From Malachius bipustulatus (Eukaryota; Arthropoda; Insecta; Coleoptera; Melyridae), in NCBI GenBank assembly GCA_910589415.1, contig OU342637.1:34502162-34566161 (forward strand): DNA of 64,000 nt, in the 5' to 3' direction. The position numbers were made by a program, and so were the translations under genes. The notes under the pieces were generated by a model. That model saw only the letters and a program-made list of their open reading frames with translations, was not told the origin of the DNA and made no database searches. Position 1 is the first letter of the stretch. Every line of letters starts with the position of its first letter. Positions 23,064 through 33,649 of the stretch are shown here, piece after piece.

Positions 23064-23159
23064 TATGAATGTAGTAAACCACCGTTATTTTTAATTATTT
23101 GAAAATTAGGTAAAGGCAAGCGGTGTGTCGCAAATAAAAGGTATGATCCTTTTTTGTTA

Positions 23160-23208
23160 AACTCAATATATTTCGATCTTAATTTAGATCTTCATCAGGA
23201 GAACTGTA
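23160..23208 (-). ncRNA. hammerhead-ribozyme-like motif, left arm
   Basis: On the minus strand this mirrors the motif at 24784-24833: CTGATGA core, a stem with GATCT and AGATC, then GAAA. Penelope-like elements are known to carry minimal hammerheads in their terminal regions. Folding was judged by eye only. Confidence 0.55.
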
Positions 23209-23600
23209 ATTATAAGAAATCAATATTTTTTCAAAAAATCTTAAGATAAATACTTACAACAAATGATCAAAATAAAATTAGCATCTTTAAAATTCTAAAA
23301 ATCTTCATAAGGTAATGTTAATAAAGTTCGTTTTGTAAATTTATGCCAAAAAACCATTTAATATTTATAAATATCAACATTTATGAATAATTTTTATGAG
23401 AATTTAGAAAAAAAAATTTTGATATATTTTATGACATAAAAGTTTTGAAGTTTTTTAACATTGTGAATAATGGATTATTTTCTCAAAAATCAAAACAAAG
23501 GAATCTAAACAGTACTACTTTAACAGTTATTTGTATATATGTTCATTAGTTATTTATTTATTTATGAAATTAGGTAGGTACCTACCTGTCTATAAATTGT

Positions 23601-23972
23601 TTAAAAATTTTTGTGTTTTTCAAAGTCCAAAATATAGCTATATATTCTATTTAAATTTTGTATATCTGATTTTAAATTTATACAGTTATCGATATTTTCA
23701 TTTATGTGACACACTTCTAAAAATTGTCTTTTAAAAAGATTACTTTCTGTTTCTAATATCTTAATATTTTCAAAATCCATTTCACAGTTAGTATTATGTA
23801 CATGGTTGGCTAACGTGCATCTATTTGGCCTAAGTCTAGAGTCACTTTTATGTAAAGATACTCTTTGTTTTAACAATTGAGAAGTGTGTCCAATATATGA
23901 TAAGTTACAATTCAAGCAATTAATTTTATACACTAAATTAGATCTATCTAAAATTTGAATTTTATTTTTAAA
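23601..23972 (-). pseudogene. Penelope-like GIY-YIG endonuclease fragment, left arm
   Basis: Mirror copy of the right-arm frame, identical in the 110 residues compared. It reads from the palindrome centre outward on the minus strand and ends at a stop at 23601. The motifs VYKINCLNCNLSYIGHT, KQRVSLHK, ANHVHNTNC and FLEVCHI are all kept. The RT domain that should precede it is absent, so only the endonuclease end survives. Identity to the other arm implies recent duplication or gene conversion. Confidence 0.8.
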
Positions 23973-23977
23973 AAAAT

Positions 23978-24349
23978 TTTAAAGATAAAATTCAAGTTTT
24001 AGATAGATCTAATTTAGTGTATAAAATTAATTGCTTGAATTGTAACTTATCATATATTGGACACACTTCTCAATTGTTAAAACAAAGAGTATCTTTACAT
24101 AAAAGTGACTCTAGACTTAGGCCAAATAGATGCACGTTAGCCAACCATGTACATAATACTAACTGTGAAATGGATTTTGAAAATATTAAGATATTAGAAA
24201 CAGAAAGTAATCTTTTTAAAAGACAATTTTTAGAAGTGTGTCACATAAATGAAAATATCGATAACTGTATAAATTTAAAATCAGATATACAAAATTTAAA
24301 TAGAATATATAGCTATATTTTGGACTTTGAAAAACACAAAAATTTTTAA
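23978..24349 (+). pseudogene. Penelope-like GIY-YIG endonuclease fragment, right arm
   Basis: The open frame begins at the palindrome centre (KDKIQVLDRSNLVYKINC) and reaches a stop at 24349. It shows the Penelope-type GIY-YIG signature: VYKI, then the CLNC pair typical of the family's metal-binding motif, SYIGHT, the Arg in KQRVSLHK, and His/Cys in ANHVHNTNC. The catalytic-type Glu is in FLEVCHI. GIY-YIG nicks the target DNA during insertion. The frame has no true start codon; the GTG at 24017 is internal. About 124 codons, against a full protein of several hundred. Confidence 0.8.
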
Positions 24350-24552
24350 ACAATTTATAGACAGGTAGGTACCTACCTAATTTCATAAATAAATAAATAA
24401 CTAATGAACATATATACAAATAACTGTTAAAGTAGTACTGTTTAGATTCCTTTGTTTTGATTTTTGAGAAAATAATCCATTATTCACAATGTTAAAAAAC
24501 TTCAAAACTTTTATGTCATAAAATATATCAAATTTTTTTTTTCTAAATTCTC

Positions 24553-24555
<3 letters not shown>

Positions 24556-24598
<43 letters not shown>
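24556..24598 (+). repeat. A43 homopolymer present in one palindrome arm only
   Basis: Forty-three As stand where the mirrored left arm (about 23385-23400) has only five or so. It is the chief difference between the arms, and may be slippage during replication or sequencing/assembly. Confidence 0.9.
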
Positions 24599-24600
<2 letters not shown>

Positions 24601-24783
24601 ATTCATAAATGTTGATATTTATAAATATTAAATGGTTTTTTGGCATAAATTTACAAAACGAACTTTATTAACATTACCTTATGAAGATTTTTAGAATTTT
24701 AAAGATGCTAATTTTATTTTGATCATTTGTTGTAAGTATTTATCTTAAGATTTTTTGAAAAAATATTGATTTCTTATAATTAC

Positions 24784-24833
24784 AGTTCTCCTGATGAAGA
24801 TCTAAATTAAGATCGAAATATATTGAGTTTAAC
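24784..24833 (+). ncRNA. hammerhead-ribozyme-like motif, right arm
   Basis: CTGATGA (24791-24797) is followed by an unpaired A, stem II arms GATCT and AGATC with loop AAATTA, then GAAA (24815-24818). A very short stem III can form in ATATATT, and stem I can use GTTCTC before and GAGTTTAAC after. The minimal two-base-pair stem III is as described for Penelope-associated hammerheads, which may act as dimers. Catalytic activity is not shown. Confidence 0.55.
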
Positions 24834-24896
24834 AAAAAAGGATCATACCTTTTATTTGCGACACACCGCTTGCCTTTACCTAATTTTCAAGTATAT

Positions 24897-25802
24897 ATTA
24901 TATATATCCGGCCCCGGTAGTTGGCCGGATGTTGGTCTCCGCAGTTAACACAGGTTGGTGGTATGTTAGGGTTATCTGGGCATTCCTTATAGAAGTGTTT
25001 TCCCTGACATTTGACGTATCTGTATTCCATTTGACAATAGTTTTTTGTATGACCAAAACGTTGACATCGATGACACTGTGGTACCGATTAGGTATTTCTC
25101 CGTGATTCAACTTTGACTGCAGCTTAGCCAAGTTTGTCTAGCTTGTATTTCTTTTCCTTCGTCGGGGTTGGCTAATTCTACTGCAACAGCTGGGCTTATT
25201 GGTTTTTCTCTGTTTAGAAGTCGTGTTACTTTTGTCACAGGATACTTTTATCCATCAATAACTGTTCTATTTCCTGTTCGGTTATTGAGATCGGAACATT
25301 TTTAATTACAATAGATAACGGTTTGTGTTCTGGATTTTGATAAGAATAAAAAATGTATTTTATTATCTGTATAATATTTTGTTAAGGTTCTGAAATCTTC
25401 TATACTCGATAAGTTTATTCGGAGGCTATTAAGATTGTGTGGCGTTGTAAATTCATTTATTGTAAGTGCCTTGATATCTCCTGAAATTATTTCTTTATAG
25501 TTTTGTGCGTGTATGAATATTGGGGGGATTTTTATGTTCCCGCTATTTTGTTTTTCATTGTTATTTTGCGTGTTGTTAGATCTGTTGGACGGGGAATCGC
25601 TGTTAAGTTTATTTTTTTCTGGTGGTAAATAGTACTTATTTTGTGATAGCAAATCTTCCGCATTCCAGGCGTATCTCTTTTTTATACTACTATCTGCTAA
25701 CGGTCTTATTTCACCTGATTTGCGTTTAGCCTTAACCGTATCACCGGTCATATTTATGGCGCCACTCAGCCGAGCTAGCGCCGAGTTTAAAAAAAAAATC
25801 AT
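24897..25802 (-). pseudogene. Jockey-type LINE ORF1 (gag) relic
   Basis: From 25802 the minus strand encodes a hydrophilic N-terminus and then the gag core (PPIFIHAQNYKEI, LNSLRINLSSIEDFRTLTKY). After frameshifts near 25300 it continues as KYPVTKVTRLLNREKP. It ends in zinc knuckles CHRCQRFGHTKNYC, CQGKHFYKEC and CVNCGDQHPANY, read in another frame. This order is typical of Jockey-group gag, an RNA-binding protein. The sequence stops at the Penelope-like palindrome, so ORF2 is lost. Likely 5' UTR extends up to about 25955. Confidence 0.75.
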
Positions 25803-25962
25803 AAATACCTTTATTGTGTTTTGAAATTTTGTTGTCTCTTGTCGTATTCCCAGGTGATAATCTTGTATTTATAAATCGATACGTAAAGAAAACACAGCCA
25901 CTACACTGATAACGGAGCTCTGTTTGAACCGTCCTCGATGCTTCGCTGCACAATCTCAACTC

Positions 25963-26230
25963 ATCAAATTTCTGACGAAATGAGTCAATAATAAATTATT
26001 TTTAAAAGAATGACCGACATGCCGTCTTTCGGTTTCCCGAACATTGGGAACTACCCTGTAAATAGATATCTGTAAATATTTTGACTCTCCTAATTGTTTT
26101 AGAGAGAAATGTTAAACTTATCCTTTGTTAAGATCAAAAATCTGCTTCTTTTGTTTATAGGTCTGTTGCAACATTTTCGAAGAAATCGATAGGTGCATAG
26201 TTCTCAATTTGTGACGTCATTTTAATTATT
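25963..26230 (+). repeat. dispersed repeat, copy 2 of 2
   Basis: Same unit as 18824-19037, longer by some 50 bases through small insertions near 26060 and 26170-26205. It adjoins the presumed 5' end of the Jockey-type relic. Non-coding. Confidence 0.7.
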
Positions 26231-26234
26231 ATCT

Positions 26235-27420
26235 CATCAGTCCCTTCTCCCGAAAGTATTTCAGTAATTATATGAGTCCAATGGTTGCTTGTTCTATTTC
26301 TTTTGGTTCTGCCATTTCGGTCCCAAATACTAGAAGTCTTGTTCCCTCTAGTGCTGGTTATTCATACATTAGGTGGTATGGGATTTCTTCCCCTCCCCAC
26401 ATCTCCTGCAATCTGGATTATTTTTTAGTCCTATTATTAAGAGGTGTTTCATTAGTAGGCAGTGTCCTGTTAGAAGTTCAATTGCCCATCTCAGCTGGTA
26501 CTTACTCAGCTTTTTCAGTTACATCTTCTCTGCTCCCTCTGCCCTTTACCCACCTAGTCGCTTGAACAGCACCCCAGTTAGGTTTAGGTAAGGTCTGCAT
26601 TGAAGTTGCTTTATTTTCTCCCATAGGTTTTCTCCCATGAGGAAAATTAGTTGTTAGCCTTTTGTGTCAGGTTTTCTGTCCACTAGGATCCACGTTTCTG
26701 GTTTTAATCCCTGGTTTTGAATTTCCAGTTTTTTTTTTCTGGTTCCTCGTGGGTGCCTGGTATCCTCACTCTTATAGGTTGTGGAACGTCCTTGTCCTTG
26801 GTGCCGAGTTTCGCTTCTGACCAGGGTTCCTTTTCCCTGACCATACGCACCAGCTCTTTGGCCTGGTCAGCGCAGGAAGCCATGAGAAAATCCCCTCTAA
26901 GCTGCACTCCTGAGAACCTTGGTGCAGGTTCTCCTTCTTTTACATTGTTCCGATTTCTTGCCGGTCCCGGGTTTTGTTACACTGGAGTTCACCTTCAACC
27001 CTAGCTTTCTAGGTTCTGCAGTTTCCTCCTGGTTTTGTAGTTTCAACTCTTCTCAGTTTCCTACAAGCGGCTCCTTAGAGTTTTTTAGGTGGGTTTTTCT
27101 TTTCAGAATCCCCTTCATTTTTTGAATTAGGTGTATCTTGGTTCATATGGTTCCCACGAGTAATGGAATTATTAAAAGAAATACCATACGCAGAGCTCCA
27201 TACGTATGGTGGGCATTTATTTTCGAAGGTGCGCCACTTCTTCGAGGTTGAATCCAGAAGGAACTGATCTACTATTCAGCCACGCATCCTTTTAGCCTGG
27301 GTTTCCGCCGTAGGATTTAGGTTTTTAAAGGTTGTCTCCTTTTGGCCCAAGCGGTAAAGCCTAGACCCTCGTATTCCTCGATGACATACTAAGGTCGCTT
27401 GATAGAGGATTTGGAACGAT
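26235..27420 (-). pseudogene. I/R1-type LINE relic: gag fragment joined to RNase H tail
   Basis: Read on the minus strand, a gag-like part comes first: CPPYVWSSAYGISFNNSI near 27190, then GDFLMASCADQAKELVRMV, DVPQPIRVRIPGTHEEPE, to about 26700. Then, without EN or RT, comes the C-terminal segment found after RNase H: RWAIELLTGHCLLMKHLL, NPDCRRCGEG, ALEGTRLLVFG. The middle of the element, several kilobases, is missing. Several frameshifts and stops. The assignment rests on motif similarity to I/R1-group LINEs. Confidence 0.6.
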
Positions 27421-27426
27421 ATTGAC

Positions 27427-28320
27427 GCAGTTGGATTTATCTAGGCATTTGATACGAATGAGTTGTTATGTGCTAAGCTTGAATATTATGGCTTTAACAG
27501 TTCTTCTTTTGAATTCTTCAAGTCCTGTCTTGCCAATGGATATCAAAAAACTGTCATAAATGACAAATCGTCTAATTTTTCTTACGTTTCTTGTCGAAAA
27601 TGTCGGAAAGTGTTTTTTCATGTGTTTGTTTTTGAATCCTCTCCGCGACGTGGAGTTGGACAACATAGGTATTGAAATTAACCTGTTAAAAGCGTCTCGC
27701 AAAAACCTCGGAATCGTCCTAAATTTTCAGCTCAGGTTTAAGTAATACAATAATCTTTTGATAAAAAAAGTCATATTTGGTACTTCGACACCTTTACAGA
27801 AGTATATAGACCTCAGTTTATTTCTGCGTAAACTGATGTATGAATTGCTGGTTTTATAAATCCTAAGCTACGGTTTTACGCTCTATTATCCTTGTTTGTA
27901 TAAGATAAAGAAATACAAGGGTCCAGAAAATTCAAGACTCGAGTTGTAGGTTTATTTACGGTTAAAGAATATATGATAATGTCTCTAATAGGATAAATCA
28001 ACTCCAGTGGTTCAAATTTGAACATAATTTTAGATACCACATGTCGGCGAAGGTCTTCTGCATATTATTGTCTTCCACACCATCCTACTTAAGGGAAAAC
28101 TAATTTTTCGTGGAGATGTACCTACATGATAAATTTATTAGACGTTGTTCTACACTGATGCTTCCTAAATATTATAATTTGTCTGTGTTTCATCGCTCAT
28201 TTACTTATCTGTCTGTCATTTATTTACCAGTCTGGATTATACAACCAGTGTTCCTTCAGAACTTAAAACCCAGCCATTAGTCTATTTCAAAAAGCAATAA
28301 AAGCATCTCAAATTATCATT
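27427..28320 (+). pseudogene. LINE reverse transcriptase relic
   Basis: A frame gives AFDTNELLCAKLEYYGFNSS and FFKSCLANGYQKTVINDKSS, the RT region around the first catalytic Asp and the stretch before the GVPQGS box. Then comes KNLGIVLNFQLRF from the thumb. Downstream, in shifting frames, RFIYG and PSYLREN and later KYYNLSVFHRSFTY match the usual LINE C-terminus. The GVPQG and FADD segments are deleted. Long dead. Confidence 0.65.
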
Positions 28321-28787
28321 ACGGGTTGAACAGATAGAACAAGTAGTATAGTGTACACTAAATTATGAATAATTATAAAACAAATACTTTGTAAAAGGGC
28401 TTTAATTTGTGTTCTTTTTCATTTTGAATTATTTTTTTTAACACATAATATCTGTTGCAATAAATTATAAAGGGGTTAAGTGGAGTAGTAGTGAAAGCTA
28501 CACTTCGCCTCTTTCAATGTATTCAGTACCGTATATTACAGTAATAAACAAATAAAGGCACTTTATTATTATTTTTATTATTATTATTAAAATAATGACG
28601 AGACGTCACAAATTGAAAACTTTTTCTCGATTTCCTCGAAAAGGACTCGACAGACTTAAAATGTAACCACACGAAAGGAAGCATCAGCTTTTTGGTCTTA
28701 ATAAAATTAAATGATCAATAATTGAACATTTAAAAGACAGCGTCTATCATTGGAAATTACACATCATTATTACGAATGAATATTTTA
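28321..28787. other. no gene seen
   Basis: AT-rich; ATTATT repeats near 28565-28590. Nothing else recognised. Confidence 0.4.
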
Positions 28788-30632
28788 TATAGGGTGTCCC
28801 AAAACTCAACGTCATCCCTTGAAGGGCTGGTAGGCCAAGTCATGACTGACCAGAATATCATAAGATGATCTCAGTAAAAAATTGTTTATTTTCGAGATAA
28901 TGGGACTTTTATGAATTTTGTGAAAATCGATACCTTAGATCTGTTTTTCGAGTGTCACAGTTGCAAAATTTCATATTCTTACATTCTTAATTTTGTTACG
29001 CAATGCTGAATAACCCCATTAATGATTAAGTGCCGAAGAAATATTCTAGTGTCCTACCTTTTAGGAAAATTATTAATTTTTTTTTGCCCGATAGAAAATT
29101 TTTTTTTTTCATGTCACAACTTTGTCACTTCATACATGAAAAAAAATTACCCCGTGAACCTGGCAAGTTATTCCTAAAAATTACCCATTTGATCTAGTTT
29201 CTGCAATGGTGTAATATTTTGTATGCTTTACTTTAGAAAAAAAGATATTGCTGTTTGACTGCAAAAGGAGCGCATTGTGAAATCATATCAATAAATAATC
29301 TGAGAGGCGTACACAATAAAAGTACAGGGTGTTTTGTAATTGAATGTCAATATTTAAGGGGGTGATTTTTGGGTCCATTTTAAGAAGAAAACTTCATAAG
29401 AACGCATGTCCTAAAAGTCTTAACTTTTGAGTTACAGGGTGGTAAAATTTTATTAAAATAAATAATTTTTTCGTAATTTCTGTAATACCGCTCTGGATAT
29501 TTTAATGAAATTTCGTATACAAGTATTACGCATCAATGGACATTTTTTCATGTACCACGTTTCCTTTTTTTCCACTAGTAACGATGGTGCACGATCATGC
29601 AGAATTTTACCTGCATATTTTAGCAGACATTGATGGTACGCCACTGATTTCTGTTCAAATAGAAATCATTTTTGGAATTCCCATTCATTTCCAAGCAAGT
29701 TTGAACATTTGTATTTTTCAGCCCGGTGCACTGTTTCCGCCTAAAAAAATAAAATCTGTTTCTCTACATGGTCACAAGGTTGTCGTTAAAATGACAATAA
29801 AAAAATTTAAAATACGCAGGTAAAATTTTGCACGATCGTCACTAATGGAAATAAAACAAAATGTGGTACATGAAAAAATGCCTCTTGATGCGTTATACCT
29901 GTATACGAAATTTCATTAAAATATCCAGAGCGGCATTACAGAAATTACGAAAAAATTAATTATTTTAATAAAACTTTACCACCCTGTATCTCAAAAGTTA
30001 AGACTTTTAGGACATACGTTCTTATGAAGTTTTCTTCTTAAAATGGACCCAGAAATCACCCCCTTAAATATTGACATTCAATTACAAAACACCCTGTACT
30101 TTTATTGTGTACGCCTCTCAGATTATTTATTGATATGATTTCACAATGCGCTCCTTTTGCAGTCAAACAGCAATATCTTTTTTTCTAAAGTAAAGCATAC
30201 AAAATATTACACCATTGCAGAAACTAGATCAAATGGGTAATTTTTAGGAATAACTTGCCAGGTTCACGGGGTAATTTTTTTTCATGTATGAAGTGGCAAA
30301 GTTGTGACATGAAAAAACAAAAATTTTCTATCGGGCAAAAAAATTAATAATTTTCCTAAAAGGTAGGGCACTAGAATATTTCTTCGGCACTTAATCATTA
30401 ATGGGGCTATTTAGCATTGCGTAACAAAATTAAGAATGTAAGAATATGAAATTTTGCAATTGTGACACTCGAAAAACAGATCTGAAGTATCGATTTTCAC
30501 AAAATTCATAAAAGTCCCATTATCTCGAAAATAAACAATTTTTTACTGAGATCATCTTATGATATTCTGGTCAGTCATGACTTGGCCTACCAGCCCTTCA
30601 AGGGATGACGTTGAGTTTTGGGACACCCTGTA
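28788..30632. repeat. 1.85-kb palindromic foldback element, family I
   Basis: Starts TATAGGGTGTCCCAAAACTC and ends GAGTTTTGGGACACCCTGTA. Almost the whole length pairs around a centre near 29710. A second pair of boxes inside (TACAGGGTGTTTTG at 29323, CAAAACACCCTGTA at 30098) shares the same centre, and a third pair lies near 29434 and 29984. About 200 central bases (29600-29830) are unpaired and hold a chance frame. It is the largest such element in the window. Non-coding. Confidence 0.9.
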
Positions 30633-31575
30633 TAACTAGTTTCGCTTGAGCCTTTTTTATAAATCGTTAGGTGTGACTATCGAAAAAATTAAGTTTAAAA
30701 TCGTAATGAAGTTGTCAGTTATTTTTAGAGTGGAGTTGAATGCATCAAGTTTCCATATTCATCCGGATGGTTTAAAATTGATTCTGTATGATCAAGAGGA
30801 GACACAAAGGAACTGTTCACCTGAGAAACATCATTTAAATCAGCCGATGGTTCGTTTCTCTGGTCACGATCAATATGCCATAAATAAATTTGCCGAATTT
30901 TCCAATAGACCGAGTTCGGAATAGTTGAAAGGTTAAGGCCGAGTTCCAAGTGACACCACTTTGACGTCCTTGATCAATATTAATCAAAGGAGGAGTGGAT
31001 ATTGCGGGTTTCATTTATTAACGTATTCCCTTAGCCTTTCATGGTTTTTTACTGTGTGCTTGTAAATTCGACAAATTACGATTCATAAATGACTTATAAT
31101 ACCTAATTTACGTTTACTCCGTATTAATTATTAATTAAACATACTAGGTACTGTTATTGCCTAGAGCATTAAAACAGTTCGAGTTTTGATTTGAGATTGG
31201 TAAGCAGTCAAACAGCAGCTGTCAAGAACTTTTATTCTTTAGAACTCAGCCGCTCAATTAGCTAAATTACATCCGTTCCTATTTAGCATTCTATTATTCG
31301 GATTTGATTCGAAGGCTCTTATTATTGAGAATTATTATTGAGGCAATATGCAAAAACAACCATTCGAAATAATTCTGAAGCCTCCGTAGACCGGAAGAGT
31401 GATGAATAATAGATAGACATTCATGTTCTAAGAGTAGAAAATTAATTACTTATTATCTGTCATTAACGATTGTTATCTTCTTCATTCAATAACCCACCAA
31501 CCCCTTACAGTTTATTACATCTGGTTCAGGTAGTTAGGTATGTAGGTATCAGGAATTCCTGAACTTAAATGGAGG
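30633..31575. other. no gene seen
   Basis: AT-rich sequence with two short opposing frames at 30646-30949 that resemble nothing known. Intergenic or decayed element. Confidence 0.4.
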
Positions 31576-31576
31576 A

Positions 31577-31936
31577 ACTCTGTTGATAGTATTCCCTTAT
31601 TTTTCTTTAGAAGGATTTATATCCTCTCCGACTTCTGCTGCTTCCTTGGCCAACACATCCACAACATTAACACCTCTCAGGTTTGAACGACCCTTTATTC
31701 ATATTAAGACAATTGCTTTTTCTTCTAATTGTTTCTTAGTTCGATATCTTTTTGTATTTATTGACAGAATATTCGAATTCATGATCCTATTCTTGAGTTT
31801 TATAGAATCTTCAGTAACGACATGGAGGCTGTAAGTATATTACTCCGAGAGTTATTATTTTTTCTGTTTGTATTTAGTTATGCTAAGACCAAAGCTAGCC
31901 CCACCTTCATCATTTTCTAATTTTGATCCACCTGTG
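31577..31936 (-). pseudogene. LINE RNase H relic, downstream part
   Basis: Minus-strand reading gives GGSKLENDEGGASFGLSIT (the start of RNase H, with Gly in place of the catalytic Asp in the usual TDGS). Then comes a damaged middle with a degraded AS-MSLLKIL tract, and finally IKGRSNLRGVNVVDVLAKEA (His replaced by Arg, last Asp kept). Stops and frameshifts abound. The expected residues just before it, ending FTNSIY, lie beyond the palindrome at 32799-32870, so that element was inserted into it. Confidence 0.65.
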
Positions 31937-31940
31937 TATA

Positions 31941-32794
31941 CCGGGTGTCCCAGACTTAATTGACCAGGCCATATCTCATATACAGGTTGAGATAATCGAG
32001 CCGAATAAAAGGCATATTATTATAATTTTTCAAGCCGTATAACATGACAGCATGAAAACAACCCTCACTTCAACATCCCTTAAGTTACAGCCCCCACCCT
32101 TAAAAAAATGAATAGCACCCTGTGTATATTTTTGTATATTCAAAACCAGTATTCGATTGTCTATTCAGATGATTTTTCAGATTCAAAATGGGTTGAGAAA
32201 TAACCAAGAAAAAGTTCATCAAGGTGGTCATGACTTTTTATCTTAACTTTCTATGGATGACTTTTGCTGTCAAAATTTATCAATATTTAGTCATAGTTTT
32301 TAACAGGCAGGTGATAGTTATTATTATAATGAAAGTCCAAACAATTTATTTATAAGTCTGATTTATTGGGAAATTTAAAAAAATAAAACAACAGACAAAG
32401 CACTTTATCATGAACCTTAATGATGACTGTAACCTGCTAATGACCAAAATATTGATAAATTTTGACAGCAAGAGTCATCCAGAGAAAGTTAAGATAAAAA
32501 GTCATGACCACCTTGATGAACTTTTTCTTGGTTATTTCTCAACCAATTTTGAATCTGAAAAATCATCTGAATAGACAATCGAATACTGGTTTTGAATATA
32601 CAAAAATATACACAGGATGCTATTCATTTTTTTAAGGGTGGGGGCTGTAACTTAGGGGATGTTGAAGTGGGGGTTGTTTTCATGCTGTCATGTTATACAG
32701 CTTGAAAAATTATAATAATATGCCTTTTATTCGGCTCGATTATCTCAACCTGTATATGAGATATAGCCTGGTCAATTAAGTCTGGGACACCCGG
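31941..32794. repeat. palindromic foldback element, family C, with TATA duplication
   Basis: CCGGGTGTCCCAGACTTAAT at the left is mirrored by ATTAAGTCTGGGACACCCGG. The arms share a mirrored GAGATAATCGAGCCGAATAA stretch and pair over most of 854 bp. TATA stands on both sides (31937-31940, 32795-32798), consistent with a TA-targeting transposase. Removing the element joins the two parts of an RNase H relic in frame. A solo end of this family lies at 3583-3660. Confidence 0.9.
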
Positions 32795-32798
32795 TATA

Positions 32799-32880
32799 TA
32801 GATGGAATTTGTGAAGGCGTCGATTAAAACTAAATTTAAAGCACTTAGGTAAATTGACTTTCTTTTTTGTTAGCCATAAT
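32799..32880 (-). pseudogene. LINE RNase H relic, upstream part
   Basis: Minus-strand reading gives LVLIDAFTNSIY, which leads directly into the RNase H start on the other side of the family C element. Too short to type the LINE by itself. Confidence 0.45.
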
Positions 32881-32960
32881 GGAGAAATCTAGGGAGTTCG
32901 CTTGTGTCTAAGCCATCTTGTACATGTCTGTATAACTTGAACTTGCACGTCCTATTTCCA

Positions 32961-32987
32961 TTATGTATATATATATATATATATATA
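32961..32987. repeat. AT microsatellite
   Basis: About 12 TA units. GC-richer non-coding sequence follows at 33000-33040. No gene was seen from here to 33650, and the minus-strand frames are unassigned. Confidence 0.9.
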
Positions 32988-33649
32988 GAAGAGTTTCAGT
33001 CGCGGCTGCAGAGTGAGAGAGGCGGTGCCGACGACGGCGGAAAATCTTTGATTATTTAACTCCGTCCATAACATGTTTACGTGCATGCCATTTTCTATCC
33101 AATCAAGTAGGTGGAAGTTCAGAAACTCAATAAACCTCCCTGTTTGCATTCATCAGGAATCGAATTACCTCTATCATATCTATCAGTCCCGTACGAAGGC
33201 AAAATTGCTGAGACGGGAACATAATAATTATCCTGCGGGCAAGCGCATCTGGGTTTTCTTGCTGCATCTCATGTAGTTTCTCATTAACCTCGGATACCAG
33301 AAATGTTACTCCAAGTATTAAGTATCTACATCTATGTATAATATGGATCGCGATCTGGATCTGGTTCTATACGATCAGGATATATAATTAGCTTTGCTCA
33401 AATGATTCCGTTTGATTTCCGTTTGATTCCATTCATTCCGGTTGAGCGGATAGGTAACAAGGGTAAAATATTTTTATCTATTCATTTTCACCTAATATAC
33501 AACAATAATAATAGTTTATTAGCAAGAAAAGCCTATTAATTATTTTTATTATTAAAAAAAAAGATTTTATAAAGAACCTGCTCAACCCTAATAAACTAGA
33601 AGACAAAAATTTCAATTATTATTAATGCGTGTATAAAATTTTCAGCAGG

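Larger units (their letters stand above)
23098..24890. mobile_element. head-to-head pair of truncated Penelope-like element 3' ends
   Basis: Two nearly identical copies of a 5'-truncated Penelope-like element face each other with no spacer, centred near 23975. The left copy reads on the minus strand and the right copy on the plus strand. Each has the C-terminal GIY-YIG endonuclease fragment, a 3' UTR, a hammerhead-like motif and the same end (ATTTGCGACACACCGCTTGC, then CCTAATTTTCAA). The arms differ mainly by an expanded A tract in the right arm. Penelope-like elements combine a telomerase-like RT with GIY-YIG, and often lie in partial tandem or inverted arrays. The RT part is missing from both copies. 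Confidence 0.85.

Noticed and set aside
29536..29823. 95-codon frame at the centre of family I
   Set aside because: Non-coding palindrome centre; no similarity to known proteins.
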